From positions 124,001 to 188,000 of the forward strand of contig NZ_CP046027.1 in assembly GCF_009671065.1 (NCBI RefSeq): DNA of 64,000 nucleotides, read 5' to 3'. Shown in pieces: positions 8,713 to 16,523 of the stretch (position 1 is the stretch's first letter; each line of letters starts with the position of its first letter). The notes beneath the pieces are model-generated. The model had not been told where the DNA came from and searched no databases. It saw only the letters and a program-made list of their open reading frames with translations. Source of the stretch: Neisseria brasiliensis (lineage in GTDB: Bacteria; Pseudomonadota; Gammaproteobacteria; Burkholderiales; Neisseriaceae). The translations under genes were made by a program, and so were the position numbers.

Positions 8713-9507
8713 ATGAAAATCCAAGAAAAATGGTTTTGCATCGGCCAATCCGGCGCGACCGTCGACGGCCGCCAAATCGAACCGCAAATGCTGACGCAAG
8801 CCGCAGAATCCTACAATCCCGACACCTACACCGCCGTTTTAAATGTTGAGCATTACCGCCCATTTTTCCCAAAAAGCGAAATGAGCGGCTTAGGCAGCGT
8901 GTTGGAACTCAAAGCCGAAACCGCCGACGGCGTGACCAAACTTTACGCCCGCATCGACCCAACCGAAAAAACCATCCAAATGATGAAAGACCGCGAAAAA
9001 GTCTTTACCTCAATGGAATTACAAAAAAACTTTGCCGACACCGGCAAAACCTATCTGGTCGGCCTTGCCCTGACCGACAGCCCCGCAGCGCTCGGCACCT
9101 CAATGCTTAAATTTTCCCTTGCTGCCGACCGCGATCAAATCTTATCCAGCTACACCGAAATGGCCGAAAAAATGTCTGAAAAAAAATTAACCTTGTGGGC
9201 AGCCTTGCACGCCGCCCTGTTTGCCAAAAACGAAACCCCTCAGCCCGAGCAACCGGCCACACCGGCAACCGAAACCAAGCCCGAAACCCCTCAGCCCGAG
9301 CAGCAAGACTTTACCGCGTTGAACAAGCAGCTTGAGCAAGCCGCCGAAGTGGTCAGCCAATTGGTTGACGACAATAAAAAATCCGCTGAAGCCTTTGCCA
9401 AATTGCAGCAAGAATTTGCCGCGTTTAAAGCCGAAATCGAGCAAACACCGGTCAATGCCCAAGCCCCACACTTAGGCGGCACGGTTGTCGAAACCTCTGA
9501 ATTTTAA
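8713..9507 (+). CDS. O: Capsid scaffold and maturation protease (GpO)
   Basis: A 264-residue P2 GpO homologue. The N-terminal half is a serine protease that cleaves capsid proteins; the C-terminal half scaffolds procapsid assembly and is then removed. The triad known in P2 corresponds to D18 (TVDGR), H47 (NVEHYR) and S100 (VFTSME). A linker with the repeat ETPQPEQ leads into a helical, probably coiled-coil C-terminus (about 205-250). No clear Shine-Dalgarno precedes the ATG, which fits regulated or weak initiation. It is the first gene of the first rightward late unit. Confidence 0.92.
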   Translation: MKIQEKWFCIGQSGATVDGRQIEPQMLTQAAESYNPDTYTAVLNVEHYRPFFPKSEMSGLGSVLELKAETADGVTKLYARIDPTEKTIQMMKDREKVFTSMELQKNFADTGKTYLVGLALTDSPAALGTSMLKFSLAADRDQILSSYTEMAEKMSEKKLTLWAALHAALFAKNETPQPEQPATPATETKPETPQPEQQDFTALNKQLEQAAEVVSQLVDDNKKSAEAFAKLQQEFAAFKAEIEQTPVNAQAPHLGGTVVETSEF

Positions 9508-9517
9508 GGAAAACAAG

Positions 9518-10522
9518 ATGCACGCTCATATTCAAAAATACATCGCCGCCGTCGCCAAAGCCAACGGCGTGGCAAACCCAGCCGAAAACTTCAGCGTCAG
9601 CCCTTCCGTGTCTCAAAAAATGCGCGAAAAAGTGCGCGAAAGCTCCGCATTTTTGAAACAAATCAACATCGTGCAGAAAAAAGATATTGCCGGTGAAATC
9701 ATTGGTATTGGTGCCGGTTTGAATGCCAGCCGCACCAAAACCGACCCGAAAGGCGAAACCGTGGCGCGTAAACCAAAAGCCGTCCACACCAAGACAGGCC
9801 GCGAATACCGCTGCGAAAAAGTCAATTTTGACACCATGATCACTTATGAGGATATGGATAACTGGTCAGCGCATGATAACTATATTGAGCTGGTCAACCG
9901 TCAAATCGTCAAATCAAAAGCCTTGAGCCTCATCGCCATTGGTTTTAACGGCATCAAATCCGCCGACAATTCCAACGCCGAAGAAAATCCGCTGCTGCAA
10001 GATATTAAAAAAGGCTGGCTGCAACAATTGCGCGAAGGCAAAGCCGAAAACGTCTTGGGTTCAAGCGCCGAAGCCGTCACCGTTGGCGCGACCGGCAAAT
10101 ACAAAAACCTTGATGCCATCGTGGTTGACGCGTGCAACGAGCTGATCGATGACGAATTTGCCGAAATGCCGGATATGGTCGTACTGTGCCATCGCACCTT
10201 GCTGGGCGATAAATACTTTGCCGTCACCAACGCCGCCGAGCAAACCGCCACCGAGCAAGTGGCCGCACATGCCATCACCGCCAGCAAACGCTTGGGCGGC
10301 CTGACAGCCATTGCCGTGCCGTATTTTCCAAAAAATACAATGCTCATCACCCCGCTGTCGAACTTGTCGATTTATTTCCACAAGACCGGCCACCGCCGCG
10401 AGCTGATTAACGAGCCGCGCTTTGACCGCGTATCCGACTACCAGTCCGAAAACATCGACTACGTGGTCGAAGAGTTCGGCGCGGCGGCCTTGATTGAAAA
10501 CATCAAAATCGCTGAAGAGTAA
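9518..10522 (+). CDS. N: Major capsid protein (GpN)
   Basis: A 334-residue P2 GpN-type capsid protein. The start at 9518 is chosen because AAGGA lies 7 bases upstream and the product then begins MHAHIQKYIAAV, aligned with the GpN N-terminus. Conserved segments are KINIVxxxxxxGEIIGIG-like (QINIVQKKDIAGE), INFDxxIxYxxxDxW-like (VNFDTMITYEDMDNW), FNGIKSADN, LLQDIKKGWLQ and ENIDYVVEEFGA near the C-terminus. It follows O by 10 bp and is followed by a DUS hairpin. Confidence 0.95.
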   Translation: MHAHIQKYIAAVAKANGVANPAENFSVSPSVSQKMREKVRESSAFLKQINIVQKKDIAGEIIGIGAGLNASRTKTDPKGETVARKPKAVHTKTGREYRCEKVNFDTMITYEDMDNWSAHDNYIELVNRQIVKSKALSLIAIGFNGIKSADNSNAEENPLLQDIKKGWLQQLREGKAENVLGSSAEAVTVGATGKYKNLDAIVVDACNELIDDEFAEMPDMVVLCHRTLLGDKYFAVTNAAEQTATEQVAAHAITASKRLGGLTAIAVPYFPKNTMLITPLSNLSIYFHKTGHRRELINEPRFDRVSDYQSENIDYVVEEFGAAALIENIKIAEE

Positions 10523-10530
10523 AACAGCCA

Positions 10531-10557
10531 AGGCCGTCTGAACCATTCAGACGGCCT
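10531..10557. terminator. DUS hairpin after N
   Basis: Two 12-base DUS arms around a 3-base loop, with no T tail on the plus strand. It may only attenuate read-through into M. Confidence 0.5.
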
Positions 10558-10574
10558 CAATCGGAGCCAAGCCC

Positions 10575-11234
10575 ATGACCTCACCCGCCCGCGCCCATAA
10601 GCAAGCCATTTTGGCCGCCAAGTCCGCCGAAATCGACTTGACCGCCGCCGAGCCTTACCAACGCTTGCAATACCTACTGGCGCAAGACCGCCAAATGCTC
10701 AAACAAATTAAAGGCATCCCCGATAAAATCACCGCCAAACGCCAAGCTATTGAAAAATATCGCGATTGGCTGAATCAAGTGTATGAGAGCGGCCAAGCCA
10801 ATCAAGATGACGTGATTTTCACCACCGGCCTGTTGTGGCTGGTCGATATTGGCGAATTGGAAACCGCCGCGCCCCTGATTGAATTTGCCATTGCGCAAAA
10901 CATGGTCGCCGCCGATGAATTTAAGCGCGACCTGAAAGACCGCCTGTTTGAAGAGATGGCCGAGCAATTGGCCAATAACGATGCCGCAGAATTGTCCGAG
11001 CAAGCCGCCAGCCGCCTGATTGAGCAAATCACCGCCATCAATCCCGATACCGGCTTGCATGAGTTGAACATCATGGACCAAATCCGCGCCAAGTTTTTAA
11101 AAGCCTGCGGCGAGCGTGTTGAGGATGCCGCCCCCGCCCGCGCCCTCGAATTGTACGAAAAGGCCGTCAGCTACAACGCCAATGTCGGCGTGAAAAAGCG
11201 CATCGAAGCCCTGAAAAAACAATTGGCCGCGTAA
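10575..11234 (+). CDS. M: Terminase small subunit / endonuclease (GpM)
   Basis: A 219-residue P2 GpM homologue, the DNA-recognising and cutting partner of GpP. It opens with a basic helix (SPARAHKQAILAAK), and the mid-protein FTTGLLWLVDIGELETAAPL and C-terminal AFELYEKAV-like ALELYEKAVSYNANVGVKKRI are typical of the family. GGAG lies about 9 bases before the ATG. Its place between N and L matches P2. Confidence 0.9.
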   Translation: MTSPARAHKQAILAAKSAEIDLTAAEPYQRLQYLLAQDRQMLKQIKGIPDKITAKRQAIEKYRDWLNQVYESGQANQDDVIFTTGLLWLVDIGELETAAPLIEFAIAQNMVAADEFKRDLKDRLFEEMAEQLANNDAAELSEQAASRLIEQITAINPDTGLHELNIMDQIRAKFLKACGERVEDAAPARALELYEKAVSYNANVGVKKRIEALKKQLAA

Positions 11235-11353
11235 CGTCTCCCCCCACGGAACGGCCGCCGCTGTCCTGTCTGCCATGCCGCCATTGTGCCGATTGCCAGC
11301 CCGCGACAAACGGAAAAGGCCGTTTTCTATTTCATGCCGTCTGAAAGCAAGCT

Positions 11354-11839
11354 ATGTCACTCGTTTTTGCCGATACCGACACCCAAGGCCGCCAATCCAT
11401 CGGTCAAAATGAAATCGTCAGCGCCGTCTTTTGGCCGCGCATCGACCTGTCAGAACTGCGCGATGTCATGCGGATTGACAACAACATCAATTCAAACCGC
11501 CTCTACCACACCGCCCTTGAATCAGTCGCCCACGTCAACGGGCAATTAAAAGGCTGGCGCATGGCCGCTCAGCAGCGCGGATTTACCGCCCTTGCCGATG
11601 TCGCCGAAGAAGACGACAAAATCAACGGCGAAGCCCCTCAAGTTGCCCACTACCGCCGCGCCGTCTATTGCTACACCAAAGCCCTTATGCTTGAAAAATG
11701 GGCTGACGCAGATGCCACCGGCAAAACAGGCGAGCGCGCCGAAGCCAAACAACAGCAAGCCGAAGACTACCGTCGAGAGGGGCATTTTGCCGTGGCCGCC
11801 ATCATGGGGCAGCGCCGTTGTGATGCCGAGCTGATTTAA
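11354..11839 (+). CDS. L: Head completion protein (GpL)
   Basis: A 161-residue P2 GpL homologue that stabilises filled heads before tail joining. It begins MSLVFADTD and contains FWPRIDLSELRDVMRIDNNI and HYRRAVYCYTKALMLEKWADADAT, the conserved region of GpL. A DUS element lies just upstream (about 11334-11346). Its stop codon is fused to a DUS that runs directly into the start of X. Confidence 0.88.
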   Translation: MSLVFADTDTQGRQSIGQNEIVSAVFWPRIDLSELRDVMRIDNNINSNRLYHTALESVAHVNGQLKGWRMAAQQRGFTALADVAEEDDKINGEAPQVAHYRRAVYCYTKALMLEKWADADATGKTGERAEAKQQQAEDYRREGHFAVAAIMGQRRCDAELI

Positions 11840-11850
11840 GGCCGTCTGAA
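11839..11850 (+). repeat. DUS linking L stop to X start
   Basis: AGGCCGTCTGAA begins in the last base of the L stop codon and ends one base before the X start codon. No other leader sequence exists between the genes. Confidence 0.8.
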
Positions 11851-12069
11851 ATGGCAAAAATCAACACCATTACCACCAAAGAGGGCGACACCGTGGCCTC
11901 GCTCACCGCCGCCTTTTACGGCAGCTCCCGCCATGTCGTCCAAGTATTACAAGCCAATCCCGATTTGAGCCTGTATCCCGTCTTGCTCCCTGCCGGTTTA
12001 AAAGTCGTCATGCCCGCCATCGACACCCAAGCCGTCCCGACCCTCAAAACAATAAATCTGTGGGATTAA
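11851..12069 (+). CDS. X: Tail protein X (GpX)
   Basis: A 72-residue P2 GpX-type tail protein with a LysM-like fold, including KEGDTVASLTAAFYG, VVQVLQANPDL and LPAGLKVVMP. GpX is needed for tail assembly. It starts directly after a DUS with no purine-rich ribosome site, so translation is probably coupled to L. Confidence 0.9.
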   Translation: MAKINTITTKEGDTVASLTAAFYGSSRHVVQVLQANPDLSLYPVLLPAGLKVVMPAIDTQAVPTLKTINLWD

Positions 12070-12073
12070 AAAA

Positions 12074-12472
12074 ATGACTGATTCACAAATTTCCACCGCC
12101 ATCAACACCGCCCTCATCATCGTCGGCAGCTATCATCTGCCCGCCAGCGTGGCTATGGGCGCAATTGTTGGCGCCAGCCTGTTTATCCTGACCCGCGAAC
12201 AACACAGCATCATCAGCAAAGCGTGGCTGTTTGCCGTCTCATTTTTAAGCGGTATTTTTGGCGGCAACGGTGCCGCCGAGATTGTCAATTGGGCAATCCC
12301 CAGCGCCATCCCCCTGCACCTGAACGAGTTCACCGGCGCCGCCCTGTTTTCGGCTTTGATTGTTGTCGTCTGCACCCGCCTGATCAACCTCGCCGAAACA
12401 GGCCGCATCAGCTTTGGCCGCTTTGGTTGCAAACCCGAAGCCGCCCCAAGTAAGGAGGAAGCCAATGAGTAA
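12074..12472 (+). CDS. Putative holin or lysis membrane protein
   Basis: A 132-residue protein with three predicted membrane segments (about 22-40, 47-65 and 86-104) and a short charged, Lys/Glu-rich tail. It lies between tail gene X and the lysozyme, where P2-like phages encode their holin, so the role in permeabilising the inner membrane is inferred from topology and position. The last codons contain the ribosome site of the next gene and the two genes overlap by 8 bases. Confidence 0.65.
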   Translation: MTDSQISTAINTALIIVGSYHLPASVAMGAIVGASLFILTREQHSIISKAWLFAVSFLSGIFGGNGAAEIVNWAIPSAIPLHLNEFTGAALFSALIVVVCTRLINLAETGRISFGRFGCKPEAAPSKEEANE

Positions 12473-12836
12473 CATCCAATACATCGCCATCATCACGCTG
12501 GCCGCCACCGGAGCCTTGCGCGTCATGCTGTTTGACGCACGCGGCAAAACCCGCAAGCCCGTCTCAGTGTGGCTCGCTTACTTTACCGTCTTATGGCTGT
12601 TGGGCTTGGTTGTGGCCGCCGTCTTTAAATTGGCCGATGTGGCCGTTTGGCTGCTCATTTTCGGCCTTGCCCTGCATACCGGAGCCTTAATCAAAGCGCG
12701 CGGCAATTTAAGCCGCCTGCACCCCTTTGAGCATAAACCCACACCGCCGCAACCCGCGGCCCAGCCCGCGCAACCCGCGCCGAAAAAGCGCAAGAAAAAA
12801 TTTAACCCGCAAGGCATTTATTACGTTAAAAAATAG
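12465..12836 (+). CDS. Second small lysis membrane protein (holin/antiholin candidate)
   Basis: A 123-residue protein with membrane segments at about 4-22, 34-54 and 57-76, then a Pro/Ala/Lys-rich cytoplasmic-type tail (HKPTPPQPAAQPAQ, KKRKKK). The start at 12465 is preferred because AAGGAGG lies 6 bases upstream. Two adjacent small membrane proteins before the endolysin suggest a holin/antiholin pair; which is which cannot be decided. Confidence 0.6.
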   Translation: MSNIQYIAIITLAATGALRVMLFDARGKTRKPVSVWLAYFTVLWLLGLVVAAVFKLADVAVWLLIFGLALHTGALIKARGNLSRLHPFEHKPTPPQPAAQPAQPAPKKRKKKFNPQGIYYVKK

Positions 12837-12845
12837 GATAAAACC

Positions 12846-13328
12846 ATGCAAACCAACCCAAATCAACACAAACACATCGACGATGCCGGTTATCAATTTA
12901 TCGCTAAGTGGGAGGGCAAGCGCAATGCGGCCTACCTCGATTCAGTCCGCATCCCGACCATCGGCATTGGCTTTATCCGCTACACCATTGGCGCGCGCGC
13001 CGGTCGCCGCGTCAAGCTGGGCGATGTCTTGCTGGATTCCGAAATCCAAGCCGAATTTACCAACCAAATCAAAACCTACGAAGACGGCGTCAAAGCTGTC
13101 GTAACCGTGCCGTTAACCCAATCCCAATTTAACGCCTGCGTCAGTCTTTGTTACAACATCGGCGTGGCCGCCTTTGCCCGCTCCACCGTTGTCCGCCGCC
13201 TCAACGAGCGCAAATACCAAGCCGCATGCGCCGCCTTTGCCCTGTGGAATAAAGCCGGTGGCCGCGTCATTAAAGGCTTGAGCAACCGCCGCACCGCCGA
13301 GCAAAAAGAGTTTTTCCGCCACGGCTAA
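12846..13328 (+). CDS. K: Phage lysozyme (endolysin, GH24)
   Basis: A 160-residue glycoside hydrolase 24 (T4-type) lysozyme that cuts peptidoglycan at lysis. Catalytic residues fit E23 (KWEGKR), D32 (AYLDS) and T38 (PTIGIGF). QSQFNACVSLCYNIGVAAF and LSNRRTAEQKEFF are conserved. There is no signal peptide, so export depends on the holin. AGGA stands before the ATG. Confidence 0.92.
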   Translation: MQTNPNQHKHIDDAGYQFIAKWEGKRNAAYLDSVRIPTIGIGFIRYTIGARAGRRVKLGDVLLDSEIQAEFTNQIKTYEDGVKAVVTVPLTQSQFNACVSLCYNIGVAAFARSTVVRRLNERKYQAACAAFALWNKAGGRVIKGLSNRRTAEQKEFFRHG

Positions 13329-13345
13329 ACCCTTCCATAAATGAA

Positions 13346-13373
13346 AGGCCGTCTGAAAAGTTTCAGACGGCCT
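13346..13373. terminator. DUS hairpin after lysozyme gene
   Basis: Two 12-base DUS arms with a 4-base loop, lacking a T tail. Likely a weak or partial terminator inside the lysis cassette. Confidence 0.5.
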
Positions 13374-13393
13374 CAATGACAAACTGAAACACC

Positions 13394-13708
13394 ATGAAAA
13401 CCAAACTCACCCTATACGCCCTAGCCGTCGCCCTGTTGTTTGCCCTTGCCGTCTCAACCATCGCGCAAGGCCGAATCAGCGCTGCCCGTGCCGACAAAAT
13501 CGACACCCTGCAAAGCCAATTGGCCGCCGCCCAAGCCGCCGAAGCCCAAAGCCGCGCCCGCGCCCAAGCCCTGCAAGCCGAAGTCGAGCGGCTCAATCAA
13601 GCCGCTGCCGCCCAAGCCGCTGCCGTGTCTGCCGCCATCGCCCGCAATCCAAGCTGGGCAAGCCAAGCCCTGCCCGCCGATGTCGCCGCCGCCCTCAATC
13701 AACCATAA
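13394..13708 (+). CDS. lysB: Inner-membrane spanin (LysB/Rz-like)
   Basis: A 104-residue protein with an N-terminal membrane anchor (about 5-24), a long Ala/Gln-rich coiled coil (30-75) and the ending NPSWASQALPADVAAALNQP, which is typical of LysB/Rz-type i-spanins. Spanins fuse inner and outer membranes after peptidoglycan is cut. The partner lipoprotein follows directly. Confidence 0.85.
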   Translation: MKTKLTLYALAVALLFALAVSTIAQGRISAARADKIDTLQSQLAAAQAAEAQSRARAQALQAEVERLNQAAAAQAAAVSAAIARNPSWASQALPADVAAALNQP

Positions 13709-13719
13709 GGCCGTCTGAA
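13708..13719 (+). repeat. DUS linking lysB stop to lysC start
   Basis: The same stop-DUS-start arrangement as at L/X. The 17-base string TAAGGCCGTCTGAAATG is identical at both junctions. Confidence 0.8.
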
Positions 13720-13953
13720 ATGAAAGAAGCATTTTTTATTCTGCTCATGACCGTGTGGCTGCTGGTCGGCTGCGCCAAACCTGCCGCCCCTGCGCCTGCC
13801 CACTCATGCCCGCCCGTGCCACAATGCCGTGCCGAAGTCGGCGAAATCCACACCCACGCCGACTTGCTGCAAGGCTTTGTCGCGTACAAAGCCGCCTTTA
13901 ACACCTGCCAAGCCTACCGCAACGCGCTCGCCGCCTGTGTCGGTCAACAATAG
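13720..13953 (+). CDS. lysC: Outer-membrane spanin lipoprotein (LysC/Rz1-like)
   Basis: A 77-residue lipoprotein. A hydrophobic signal ends in the lipobox LLVGC (C18), followed by a Pro/Ala-rich stretch (KPAAPAPAHSCPPVP) typical of Rz1-type o-spanins. Further cysteines could pair in the periplasm. Unlike lambda Rz1 it is not embedded in the i-spanin gene but follows it after a DUS. Confidence 0.82.
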   Translation: MKEAFFILLMTVWLLVGCAKPAAPAPAHSCPPVPQCRAEVGEIHTHADLLQGFVAYKAAFNTCQAYRNALAACVGQQ

Positions 13954-13963
13954 GCCGTCTGAA
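13952..13963 (+). repeat. DUS overlapping lysC stop
   Basis: AGGCCGTCTGAA overlaps the TAG stop of lysC and ends 10 bases before the next start. Confidence 0.75.
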
Positions 13964-13973
13964 AGCCCAAGCT

Positions 13974-14198
13974 ATGACTGATATTTTCGACCAAGCCGCC
14001 GAACTCGAAGCCCGCCAGCGCGAATACTGGCTGAAAAAGCAGCGCGAAAAAACCGAATACAGCGCCTCCGCCTACGAATGCGAAGAATGCGGCGAGCCCA
14101 TCCCCGAAGCCCGCCGCCAAGCCGTAATCGGCTGTCGCTGTTGTATAGAATGCCAAGAAGAGATTGAACAATATGGAAAAACCCGCCGCGCTCCGTGA
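13974..14198 (+). CDS. TraR/DksA-type zinc-finger protein
   Basis: A 74-residue protein with the C4 zinc finger of the TraR/DksA family: CEEC, a 13-residue spacer with PIPEARR, then CRCCIEC. Small members bind the RNA polymerase secondary channel and alter promoter choice. The N-terminal half is a charged helix. It overlaps R by 26 bases. Location among R and the lysis genes is common in P2-like phages. Polymerase binding is inferred from the family. Confidence 0.85.
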   Translation: MTDIFDQAAELEARQREYWLKKQREKTEYSASAYECEECGEPIPEARRQAVIGCRCCIECQEEIEQYGKTRRAP

Positions 14199-14646
14199 AG
14201 CCATCCAAGCCGCCCTGCCCGAATTTAAAACCGATCCCGACCGCCTGCGCATTTATGTCGACGGCGGCGAAATCGAGCCCGCGCGCGGCACCCTCAGCCA
14301 CAAAACCGCCTACACCCTCAACCTGTTTGCCCAAGAAATCGCCAAAGACAAACTCACCCGCCTGAATATTGCCATCATCCATTGGCTGCAACGCAATCAG
14401 CCCGATATCCTCAATCCCGGCACCAACGGCAACAAAGCCTACACCTTTGAGGCAGAGCCGCTCACCTCCGACGTGTGGGATGTTTTAATCCAGCTCAAAT
14501 TAACCGAAAACATCCTAGTCCGCATGGATGACAAAGGCCGTCTGAACATCAAAACCAAAGCCGAGCCGCAATACGACCTCGAGGACGCGTTAGGCCAATA
14601 CGCCGCCGCATTGGGCGTGCCAAACGACAATCAGATAGGTGGTTAA
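14173..14646 (+). CDS. R: Tail completion protein (GpR)
   Basis: A 157-residue P2 GpR homologue needed for tail assembly and head joining. DPDRLRIYVDGGEIEP, YTLNLFAQEIAKD, WLQRNQPDILN and the acidic end match the family. The start at 14173 follows AAGAGA and is preferred to an upstream TTG. A DUS is embedded in its coding sequence (near 14535). Confidence 0.88.
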   Translation: MEKPAALREAIQAALPEFKTDPDRLRIYVDGGEIEPARGTLSHKTAYTLNLFAQEIAKDKLTRLNIAIIHWLQRNQPDILNPGTNGNKAYTFEAEPLTSDVWDVLIQLKLTENILVRMDDKGRLNIKTKAEPQYDLEDALGQYAAALGVPNDNQIGG

Positions 14647-14647
14647 A

Positions 14648-15304
14648 ATGGCGTATCGTGATGCAGATAGCGAAAAGTACAGTGCCGACCCATTAAATAA
14701 ATATCTTGATGATTTGGAATCGCTAATAAAAAACTTATCGGCACCTGAACGAAAAAAACTGACCGCCAAAATCGCGCGGGAAATGCAGAAGCGGAATCGG
14801 CAGAGAATCGCCGATAACGTTGACCCTCAACATATAGCCTATGCGCCGCGCGCCCATGCTTGGGATTTAAGGAGGTTGAGGGATGGAGAAAAGTTGTGGA
14901 TCAGGCAGAAATTTAATTTTTTCAAAGATCAAGATTTGGAGTTAGCCTTTACCCGTCAGGCCGTCAGCCGAAACGGTAACCCTGTGATTCAGGGGCGGCA
15001 TCCGGATGAACCCAGAGAGGCAACGGGGTATGTGAATGAATGGATTTATTTAAAAAAGCGCAACGGAAATAAAAAGCTAAGGATGTTTAAAAAACTTAAA
15101 GGCGGGAAATATCTTCGCTTTAAGTCAGATAGTCAGAGCGCATCTATCGGATTTTTCAGCGGATTGGCCGCAAATATCGCCTATGAGCACCATTACGGCA
15201 ATAGTAGGAAAAATCTGCCGGCGCGTGAGTTGGTTGGTTTTAATACCGACGATTTAAGCTATATACATAATGAGGTTTTGGCTGCGGTTTCAAAGGGGAT
15301 TTAA
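14648..15304 (+). CDS. S: Tail completion / virion morphogenesis protein (GpS)
   Basis: A 218-residue GpS-family protein. LDDLESLIKNLSAPERKKLTAKIAREMQKRNRQRIADN is the conserved N-terminal helical region; only short parts are quoted by position (residues 8-45). NIAYEHHYG and PARELVGFNTDDL are typical C-terminal motifs. It is somewhat longer than P2 GpS (150), with extra sequence around residues 90-150. AGGTGG lies 5 bases before the start at 14648. Confidence 0.85.
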   Translation: MAYRDADSEKYSADPLNKYLDDLESLIKNLSAPERKKLTAKIAREMQKRNRQRIADNVDPQHIAYAPRAHAWDLRRLRDGEKLWIRQKFNFFKDQDLELAFTRQAVSRNGNPVIQGRHPDEPREATGYVNEWIYLKKRNGNKKLRMFKKLKGGKYLRFKSDSQSASIGFFSGLAANIAYEHHYGNSRKNLPARELVGFNTDDLSYIHNEVLAAVSKGI

Positions 15305-15307
15305 AAA

Positions 15308-16111
15308 ATGACCGAAAATACAATCATCAGCTTTAGCGGCGGTCGAACCAGCGCAATGATGTTAAAAACCATCATCGACCAACACGGCGGCCGCTTGCCC
15401 GAAAATATTAAAGTCGTCTTTGCCAATACGGGCAAAGAGGCCGAAGAAACACTAAAATTTGTTGACGAATGCGCGCGACGATGGTCGGTAAGCATCATTT
15501 GGCTGGAGTGGTGCCCTGCCGAAAAAGCAAAGCACCGCTGGAAAATTACCGACTTTCAGACGGCCTCAAGAAAGGGTGAGCCGTTTGCCGGATTGATGGA
15601 TTTAAGGGGCTATCCGCCCAATCCCGTTATGCGCTACTGCACCCAAGAATTAAAAATACGCCCGATTAAATACTATGCGCAGCAAGTCTTAGGCTGGAAG
15701 AATTGGCAGGTTGCCGTTGGTTTTCGCGCCGATGAGCCTCGCCGCGTTGCAAAGCTCAATAATCATCGCGACCCATTTGAGCGGATAGCCCCACTCGCCA
15801 AAATGGGCATTACCAAAGAGCAGGTGGCCGAATTTTGGCAGGCGCAAGAATTTGATTTAAATCTGCCCAATCTCAACGGCGTCACCAATCATGGCAATTG
15901 CGATTTGTGCTTTTTAAAATCAACCGCCAAGCGCATTGAGCTGATTGCCGAAAATCCGCAAGCAGCCGTATGGTGGATTGAGCAAGAGCAAAAAATCGGC
16001 CAGCCATTCCGCCGCAATGCCCCCTCCTATGCAGATTTGCAAAAAATGGCTGTCGCAGAGCAGAAAATAGCTGATGTCGATGGGCTGGCCGAATGTTTTT
16101 GTACTGATTAA
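15308..16111 (+). CDS. PAPS-reductase-like (PP-loop) protein, cargo gene
   Basis: A 267-residue member of the phosphoadenosine-phosphosulfate reductase/adenine nucleotide alpha-hydrolase superfamily. The PP-loop is SGGRTS (10-15); RYCTQELKIRP (109-119) and GFRADEPRR (137-145) are typical. Cysteines C110, C197 and C200 (GNCDLC) could hold an iron-sulfur cluster, as in DndC-like members. It lies between tail genes S and V, the usual cargo slot in P2-like phages, directly after S and ended by its own terminator. Substrate unknown; a nucleic-acid or sulfur-transfer role is possible but unproven. Confidence 0.8.
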   Translation: MTENTIISFSGGRTSAMMLKTIIDQHGGRLPENIKVVFANTGKEAEETLKFVDECARRWSVSIIWLEWCPAEKAKHRWKITDFQTASRKGEPFAGLMDLRGYPPNPVMRYCTQELKIRPIKYYAQQVLGWKNWQVAVGFRADEPRRVAKLNNHRDPFERIAPLAKMGITKEQVAEFWQAQEFDLNLPNLNGVTNHGNCDLCFLKSTAKRIELIAENPQAAVWWIEQEQKIGQPFRRNAPSYADLQKMAVAEQKIADVDGLAECFCTD

Positions 16112-16130
16112 ACAAACTTAAATAAACCAA

Positions 16131-16160
16131 GCCGTCTGAAGCCTTTCAGACGGCCTTTTT
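16131..16160 (+). terminator. DUS terminator after the cargo gene
   Basis: GCCGTCTGAA and TTCAGACGGC pair around 4 bases, followed by seven T residues. Confidence 0.85.
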
Positions 16161-16173
16161 TATCCTCCAAAAA

Positions 16174-16232
16174 CCTAAAAATCACACCCAAGCCGCCAAC
16201 AAATTTACACCCGCACGCGCCCGATAAATAAT
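16174..16232 (+). promoter_or_regulatory. Late promoter candidate upstream of V
   Basis: The exact 18-bp late motif at 16174-16191, with an A/T-rich GATAAATAAT 49 bp from the motif start (16223). Same geometry as the copies before O and FI. Confidence 0.6.
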
Positions 16233-16352
16233 AGCCCTGAACTCAAAGCCATTTGAATGTTCCTTTTTGTAGATGACAGCCGGAAAGACGGCACCCCGAG
16301 CCGCCGCCTGCCGTCCCCAGTCGGCGGCTCAATCAGTATAAAGGCCACACCC

Positions 16353-16511
16353 ATGCACGATGCCGAAATTATCCAAGTCATCACCCCGCCGCTGTTTTTC
16401 TGCGGCGTGTATTACCGCCGTGCCCTGTGCCGCTTTGACGGCGGCGTGCTGGCCTTGCGCAATATCCAATTTTCAACCCCGCGCCCAAGCCGAAGCTTGT
16501 CGCGCCGGTGA
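16353..16511 (+). CDS. Possible small protein upstream of V
   Basis: A 52-residue reading frame starting MHDAEIIQVITPPLFFCGVY and ending in an Arg/Ser-rich tail. A longer form from 16257 (84 residues) is also open. It follows the late promoter and precedes V by 12 bases. No family is recognised and no strong ribosome site is seen, so it may be leader sequence only. Confidence 0.3.
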   Translation: MHDAEIIQVITPPLFFCGVYYRRALCRFDGGVLALRNIQFSTPRPSRSLSRR

Positions 16512-16523
16512 TTGGGTGGTCGC

